From Rhinopithecus roxellana (taxonomy: Eukaryota > Chordata > Mammalia > Primates > Cercopithecidae), in the NCBI RefSeq assembly GCF_007565055.1, contig NC_044565.1, forward strand, positions 47,193,711 through 47,257,710: 64,000 nt of DNA, read 5' to 3'. The position numbers and the translations under genes are program-made. The notes beneath the pieces are model-generated. The model saw only the letters and a list, made by a program, of their open reading frames with translations. It did not search any database and was not told where the DNA came from. Of the stretch, positions 58,601 to 64,000 are shown in pieces (within the stretch, counting starts at the first letter, position 1; every line of letters begins with the position of its first letter).

Positions 58601-61600
58601 ATGGTGGCAGGCAGTTGTAATCTTGGCTACTCGGGAGGCTGAGGCAGGAGAATTCCTTGAATCTGGGAGGCAGAGGTTGCACTGAGCCAAGATCATACCA
58701 GTGCACTCTAGCCTGGGTGACAGAGTGAGACTTGGTCTCAAAAAAAAGTTCTTTCCTCCTCCAAGGTCACTGAGATGGGCTTCATTTCCTCCTGTGAATT
58801 TTACGGTTTCTATTTCTCATCCGTATCCCAGCTCCACATTTGTGTTGGGGTTACGTAAAAATTCCTGTTTTATTTTGTCCAAACAGTTGTTTTCCCCAAC
58901 ATCATCTATTAAACAGTCTCCTTGGCCAGGCACAGTGGCTCATGCCTGTAATCCCAGCACTTTGAAGTAGGCTGAGTTGGGCAGATCACTTGAGGTCAGG
59001 AGTTCGAGACCAGCCGGGCCAACATGGTGAAACTTCATCTCTACTAAAAATACAAAACTTAGCTGGGTGTGGTGGCCCGTGCCTGTAATCCCAGCTACTC
59101 AGGATGCTGAGAGAGGAGAATTGCTTGAATCTGGGAGGCTGAGGTTGCAGTGAGCCGAGATCATGCCACTGCACTTCAGTCTGGGCAATAGAGCGAGGCT
59201 CTGTCTCAAAAAAAAAAAAAAGAAAAAAACATGTGCTTTTCCTGTTGACATGCGGAGCCACCACTTTCATCTATGAAATGGGGTGTTTCTGAACCCTGTT
59301 CTCTTCCCTGAATCTCTCTTGTGGGCCAGCTTCCTGCTTTTGTTTTTTTTTTTTGTTCATTTGTTTTTGGCTTTTTTTCAGATGAAGTCTCACCCTGTTG
59401 CCCAGGCTGGAGAGCAGTGGTGTGATCTCGGCTCACTGCAACCTCTGCCTCCCAGGTTCAAGCAATTCTCGTGCCTCGGCCTCCCGAGTAGCTGGGATTA
59501 CAGGCATGTGCCACCATGCCCAGCCAAGTTTTTGTATTTGTACTAGAGACGGGATTTTGCCATGTTGGCCGGGCTGGTCTGGAACTCCTGACCTCAGGTG
59601 ATCCGTCCACCTTGGCCTCCCAAAGTGCTGGAATTACTGGCGTGAGCCACCACACCTGGCCAGTTTGGCTTTGTTTTTTATTTTCGGGTGGTTTTTGTTT
59701 TTTGCTTTGGTTTTATAGTGTTTCTTAATACTACAAGAATACTAAAAGAATTAAACTCGCCCGTTTAATTCTTTTTTTTCTGGGACGGAGTTTCACTCTT
59801 GTTGCCCAGGCTCGAGTGCAATGATGTGATCTCGGCTCACTACAACCTCTGGCTGTTGGGTTCAAGTGATTCTGCCTCAGCCTCCTGAGTAGCTGGGATT
59901 ACAGGCATGTGCCACTATGCCCAGCTAATTTTTATATTTTTAGTAGAGATGAGGTTTCACCATGTTGGCCAGGCTGGTCTCGAACTTCTAACCTTAGGTG
60001 ATCTGCCCACCTTGGCCTCCCACAGTGCTGGGATTACAGGCGTGAGCCACCGCGCCCAGCTGCATACAAATTTTAGAATAAGTTGAATTCCTAAAAAATG
60101 CCACTGGAATTTTTATTGGGAGTTTTTTGAAACTGTTTTCCGTCAATGTAAAAGTGTTGATTTTTTTGCTTTGTGAATGTATTTTTAGCTGATTATTGCT
60201 GTAGTACAAAAATGCTGTTGGTTCTGAAGAATGATCTTACATCTGGCAACTTTGTGGAACTCCCTGGGTAAATCACTGTTGCTTGGTGATTCTGCTGTTT
60301 TCCAGCAGGAGGATTCCTGCAAATAAGAGTTTGGCATTTTCTCTCCCAGCCCTCACTCCTCCCATCTCTGCCTTTGCAGTGGCCAGCGCAGTGTTAAACA
60401 GGACCCTGTGGGCATGTTGTGTTCCTGATTTTAAAGGGAATGCATCCACATAACCACAGAAATTGACCAAGGAGTTTTGTTTTTTCTTTTTAATCATAAA
60501 TATTGAATTTCAAGTTCTTTTTCTGCATCATTTGAGATGCATAATTTATTTTCTTTATTAATGCAGGAAATTACATTGCTATATTTTCTTGTATTCCTGA
60601 AATAAACCTTACTTAAATCATGATATTTATATATAAATTCTGATACACCTTTGAATTCAGCTAGCTAATATTTTATTTTGGATTTTTGTATTTCTGTTGA
60701 TAAGTGAAACAGATACATACATACATATATATGAAATTATATATATATGTATATATATATATATATTTTTTTTTTACGACGGAGTCTTACTCTGTCAGCC
60801 AGGCTGGAGTGCAGTGGTGCGATCTCGGCTCACTGCAAGCTCCGCCTCGTGGGTTCACGCCATTCTCCTGCCTCGGCCTCCCGAGTAGCTGGGACTGCAG
60901 GCGCCCGCCACCACGTCTGGCTGATTTTTTTGTATTTTTCGTAGAGACAGGGTTTTACTATGTTAGCCAGGATGGTCTCGATCTCCTGACCTCATGATCC
61001 GCCAGGCGTGAGCCGCTGTGACCAGCCTATAACTTTCTTTTTGTGTTTTGTCTTTATATGGTTTTGACATGTTTGATAAATGGCATTTGGCATACAAGTA
61101 GAACTTGGTGGAACTAATCTATAAAACCATCTGGTCCTTGGGCTTTTGGGGAAGGAAAGTCTTGGATAAGCATTTATGCATTTATATTTCCTTTTTCTTT
61201 CTTTTTTTTTTTTTTTGAGACGGAGTCTCGCTCTGTCGCCCGGGCTGGAGTGCAGTGGCCGGATCTCAGCTCACTGCAAGCTCCGCCTCCCGGGTTTACG
61301 CCATTCTCCTGCCTCAGCCTCCCGAGTAGCTGGGACTACAGGCGCTCGCCACCTCGCCCGGCTAGTTTTTTGTATTTTTTAGTAGAGACGGGGTTTCACC
61401 GTATTAGCCAGGATGGTCTCGATCTCCTGACCTCGTGATCCGCCCGTCTCGGCCTCCCAAAGTGCTGGGATTACAGGCTTGAGCCACCGCACCCGGCCTA
61501 TTTTCTTCCTCTTTGAGTTTGATGTGTGTGGTATTTGTTTGTTTTACTTTTTTAGTTTTTTGAGACAGAGGTTCGCTCTGTTGCCCAGGCTGGAACACAG

Positions 61601-62093
61601 TGGCTTACTGCAGCCTGGACTCCCTGGGTTCCAGTGATCCTCCCACCATGTTGGCCAGGCTGGTCTCAAACTCCTGACCTTCAGGTGATCCATCTGCCTT
61701 GGCCTCCCAAAGTGCTGGAGTTACAGGTGTGAGCCACCACACCTGGCCATTCTCAACTTCTTGAACTTATTATTTATCTCATTTGTGTTTTAAAATACTC
61801 ATTTCAGGCCGGGCGCGGTGGCTCAAGCCTGTAATCCCAGCACTTTGGGAGGCCGAGACAGGCGGATCACGAGGTCAGCAGATCGAGACCATCCTGGCTA
61901 ACCCGGTGAAACCCCGTCTCTACTAAAAATACAAAAAACTAGCCGGGCGAGGTGGCGGGCGCCTGTAGTCCCAGCTGCTCCGGAGGCTGAGGCAGGAGAA
62001 TGGCGTGAACCCGGGAGGCGGAGCTTGCAGTGAGCTGAGATCCGGCCACTGCACTCCAGCCCGGGTGACAGAGCAAGACTCCGTCTCAAAAAA

Positions 62094-62132
<39 letters not shown>

Positions 62133-63611
62133 AATAAAATACTGATTTCTAGTAAGTGTATCTAAAAGTATAAAATTTTTCTGGGCATAGTGGCATAGGC
62201 CTATTATCTCAGCTACTTAGGAGGCTGAGGCAGAAGGATTGTTTGAGCCGAGGAGTTTGAGGCTAGCCTGGGCAACATAGCGAGACCACATGTCTACAAA
62301 GAATTTAAAAATTAGCTGGGTGTGGTGTCACCCACCTGTAGTCCTAGCTACTCGGTAGGTTGAGGCGGGAGGACTGGTCTAGGGTATAGTGAGCTCTGAT
62401 GGTGCTACTGCACTCCAGCCTGTGTGACAGAGCAAGACCATGTTTCTAAATTACATTTTATCTTTACATGCTGCTTGGGCTGCTTCCTATAAATTCTGAC
62501 TCATAATAAATATGGTTGCCACTTAGTAATTTATTATGTAGTTTCCAAGTAGCTAATTGCATCTAAGCAACATTTTGTAGTCAATTTCATACTGAACTGC
62601 ATTTGCCTGGGTGCATGTTCTGTGGTGCTGTACTTTCCTGTGTCTGTGACTCAGTGTGTGGCTTGACCCAAGGGCGTTTCTTTGTTCCACATGTACTTGG
62701 AGAGAATATGCATTTTCTGTTGAGTGTGGAGTCCTGCCTGCATCTGGGGGCTTGAGCTTATTGGCTATAGGCCTTTGGAATCTCTGCCTGCCTCTTTCCT
62801 TCCAGTTGGGGGAACCCTGAAGGAAGCTTCCAACCAGAGGCCTTGGCTGGCCCATGGATCACCTGCTCATCTCTGTACTGACCGGCACAAAGAGGGTACG
62901 GGGGCAGGTGGCCCCAAGAGGGCAGGGTGCCAGGTGGGCCCCCACAGGTCTCTGCCACCCAGTCTACGGAGAGGGAGGCAGGCCCTGAGGCATCCTTTGT
63001 GCAGGGACTTGAGGCTGGAAGGCCACTGGCTGAAGATTGGACCTTGGAGCTTTCAGATGCAAAATTTGCTCGTTTGTGTCCATTTGTCATTGTTTGTCAT
63101 CTTACTTTGTAACCACCCTGGCCTCTTGGAGCATCTCTGCTCTGTGAACCGAGGGACAGGCCCGGCTCTGTTGAGTGAAACTTGGGCTTCTTCTCTCTCC
63201 TAAGTTCCAGGGGTAGAGGCGGACTGTCCTTTGCAGACTGGTGACAGGGTCACCTGGAGATTTTGGGAGTCAGGTATCCCTTGCTGTCTAGCCACAGGAG
63301 CTGGACAGATCTGGACAGAAAGGGCTTCTGTGTCCCCAGATTTTCACCACCCTTCACACCTCTCTCTCCCTGCAGGGGCTCTGCCTGTGCCTTGTAGCCC
63401 CCCTGCCCCTTTACATTTGGAAACTGGGGAAGGCTTAACCCTGTGCTGCACACTCCCTGTCATGCTGACACTGTCTTCTCTGCTGCACACACAGCAGGAT
63501 TCCTAGTTTTCAAGCCTGAGCTGATCTCCCGGCTGGAGCAGGGAGAGGAGCCATGGGTCCTTGACCTGCAGGGAGCAGAGGGGACAGAGGCACCAAGGAC
63601 CTCCAAGACAG
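54009..63611 (+). CDS. ZNF7: ZNF7, 5' coding part (KRAB zinc-finger protein), incomplete at right edge
   Basis: Exon 53964-54011 ends exactly with ATG before donor GTAGGA, so its coding content is the start codon alone. Exon 54393-54519 (127 bp) is [37 protein letters not shown]. Exon 63495-63611 is the KRAB-B-like part: [19 protein letters not shown], then [18 protein letters not shown], ending at GTAAGA. The next (finger) exon is not seen in the last 389 bp and lies beyond the window. The start was chosen because ATG joins GAG in phase and gives MEVVTFGDV, which is how I recall human ZNF7 to begin. Role: presumed KAP1-recruiting nuclear repressor, DNA target unknown. It is driven from the CpG island at 52.4 kb, and its KRAB introns are rich in Alu. 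Confidence 0.9.
54393..54519 (+). CDS. ZNF7: ZNF7 KRAB-A exon
   Basis: Acceptor TCCTTTCAG, donor GTGAGG, 127 bp, phase 0 in, one base out. DV and MLE core residues present. Confidence 0.93.
54520..55522 (+). other. ZNF7 intron, part with L1/L2-like remnant
   Basis: 55240-55370 (attgtggtttgaatttgcatttctctgatt) reads as an antisense L1 3' fragment. The rest is unassigned. Confidence 0.5.
55523..55901 (-). repeat. Young AluY with 67-nt T run and exact duplication
   Basis: Target-site duplication TACTGTATGCTTTTTA at 55523-55538 and 55886-55901. The run of T at 55539-55605 is uninterrupted. The Alu body has the monkey-type GGCCGGATCTCAGC motif and very few changes. Confidence 0.97.
55985..57190. 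repeat. Alus in ZNF7 intron
   Basis: Minus copy at about 55985-56275; plus copy at about 56890-57180. 56276-56888 between them is unassigned sequence without a gene. Confidence 0.9.
57270..58072. repeat. Alu half and nested Alu pair
   Basis: A right-half plus Alu lies at 57271-57432. A minus Alu (57473-57640 and 57943-58072) is interrupted by a second minus AluY of monkey type (57641-57942). Confidence 0.92.
58145..60062. repeat. Alu cluster
   Basis: Plus copies at about 58147-58437, 58459-58740 and 58924-59222; minus copies at about 59375-59662 and 59772-60062. Confidence 0.92.
60766..61750 (-). repeat. Alu insertions in antisense L1
   Basis: Minus copies at about 60766-61027 (3' part shortened), 61197-61500 (monkey-type) and 61553-61750 (internally deleted). 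Confidence 0.92.
61807..62460 (+). repeat. AluY with AAAT microsatellite tail and second Alu
   Basis: Monkey-type plus Alu at about 61807-62090, followed by (AAAT)n to about 62141; an older plus Alu lies at about 62177-62450. Confidence 0.93.
62721..63494 (+). other. ZNF7 intron before the KRAB-B exon
   Basis: Single-copy, no repeat recognised. The 159-codon ORF 62724-63203 has no domain and lies inside the intron. Confidence 0.5.
63495..63611 (+). CDS. ZNF7: ZNF7 KRAB-B-like exon with tandem acceptor
   Basis: ACAGCAG at 63491-63497 gives two acceptors three bases apart; using the first adds one residue (..LAGFLV), using the second gives ..LGFLV. Both keep frame. Donor GTAAGA at 63612. Confidence 0.88.
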
Positions 63612-64000
63612 GTAAGACTTAGACCCCGTCACAGAGAAGCCCTGGGGTGAGGAGAAACTGCAGGAGGGGCCTCACAACTGGGCAGCTGTGGGTGAGTCAC
63701 GGGGGTTACGCTGGGATCCCTGGGAATGCCACTGGGGAAGCAGCATCCAGCACGTAGAAGGGAGCATAGACCCGTTGTGGGGCTGCCTTGGGAGACGCCA
63801 AACTGAAGAAGAGTCAAGACACAAAAACCCATGCATTTCCGCAAAAACAGAGCTTGTTTTTGAAATCATGTCACATTTTGTTCTATTTCTAATTTTACTC
63901 ATACTTTTGTTAAGCAAAGATACAAACCTATGGATCCAAGTGAAGGGTTAAGTTTGGCATTCAGTAACCTCTCCTTAGGTAAGCATATTCGCTGAGGCAG
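63612..64000 (+). other. ZNF7 intron after the KRAB-B exon, to window end
   Basis: No finger exon is visible; AG-containing acceptor candidates near 63974 are not followed by finger sequence. Confidence 0.5.

Larger units (their letters stand above)
60063..62720 (-). mobile_element. Antisense L1 fragments broken by Alus
   Basis: Text such as TTGTATTCCTGAAATAAACC and ATAAAACCATCTGGTCCTTG marks antisense L1 ORF2 at about 60063-60700, 61028-61195, 61755-61805 and probably 62140-62176 and 62460-62720. A TA-rich simple tract is at 60712-60765. Confidence 0.8.

Noticed and set aside
62724..63203. 159-codon plus ORF in ZNF7 intron
   Set aside because: Overlaps an antisense 110-codon ORF, no domain, lies between well-supported KRAB exons.

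Overview
The window is nuclear DNA of a primate, most likely an Old World monkey (macaque, baboon or vervet type). Roughly half of it is Alu. Many Alu copies carry the AluY-derived variant with 'GATCCGGCCACTGCACTCC' at the B-box-distal end, which I associate with cercopithecid AluYR-type subfamilies. The gene order matches the human 8q24.3 end: ZNF34 (-), RPL8 (-), ZNF517 (+), ZNF7 (+). Species and chromosome are inferred; no alignment was run.

Layout. 1-11.7 kb: 5' part of ZNF34 on the minus strand. Three coding exons are visible (3308-3340, 2953-3079 KRAB-A, 2367-2486); the zinc-finger exon lies off the left edge, and a CpG-island promoter sits near 11.6 kb. The long 5' intron holds an old L1 cut up by many Alus, plus a 7SL RNA pseudogene near 9.7 kb. 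12-14 kb: short intergenic spacer. 14.0-16.46 kb: complete RPL8 (ribosomal protein uL2), six exons, whose five coding exons sum exactly to 257 codons plus stop. 16.5-21.9 kb: intergenic DNA with Alus. 21.9-22.7 kb: CpG island, the probable ZNF517 promoter. 26.0-36.2 kb: ZNF517 coding exons (488 residues predicted: KRAB plus ten C2H2 fingers). Its last intron carries a 41-bp minisatellite and an antisense, internally deleted HERV-K-like (betaretroviral class II) provirus at 27845-33945. 36.2-51.4 kb: repeat-rich spacer with an L1 broken by Alus, an old LTR-like element and stretches of unrecognised single-copy sequence. 51.5-52.9 kb: CpG island and first exon of ZNF7. 53.96-64 kb: ZNF7 start-codon exon, KRAB-A exon and KRAB-B exon; its zinc-finger exon lies off the right edge.

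How the genes relate. ZNF34, ZNF517 and ZNF7 are KRAB-C2H2 zinc-finger genes of one local family. Each has a 127-bp KRAB-A exon in the same phase, followed by a KRAB-B-like exon of 114-120 bp. KRAB proteins generally recruit TRIM28/KAP1 to silence chromatin, often at retroelements. RPL8 is a constitutive translation gene sitting among them, with the hallmarks of a ribosomal-protein promoter (5' TOP start, ETS site, TATA-like box).

I found no unknown multi-gene system. The most notable points are the precise bounding of the ERV by a 5-bp target-site duplication, a tandem NAGNAG acceptor and an ATG-only coding exon in ZNF7, the minisatellite close to a splice donor, a young Alu with a 67-nt uninterrupted tail, and several mosaic or templated repeat rearrangements. 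All exon borders are read from splice consensus, reading frame and recalled family structure, not from transcripts.
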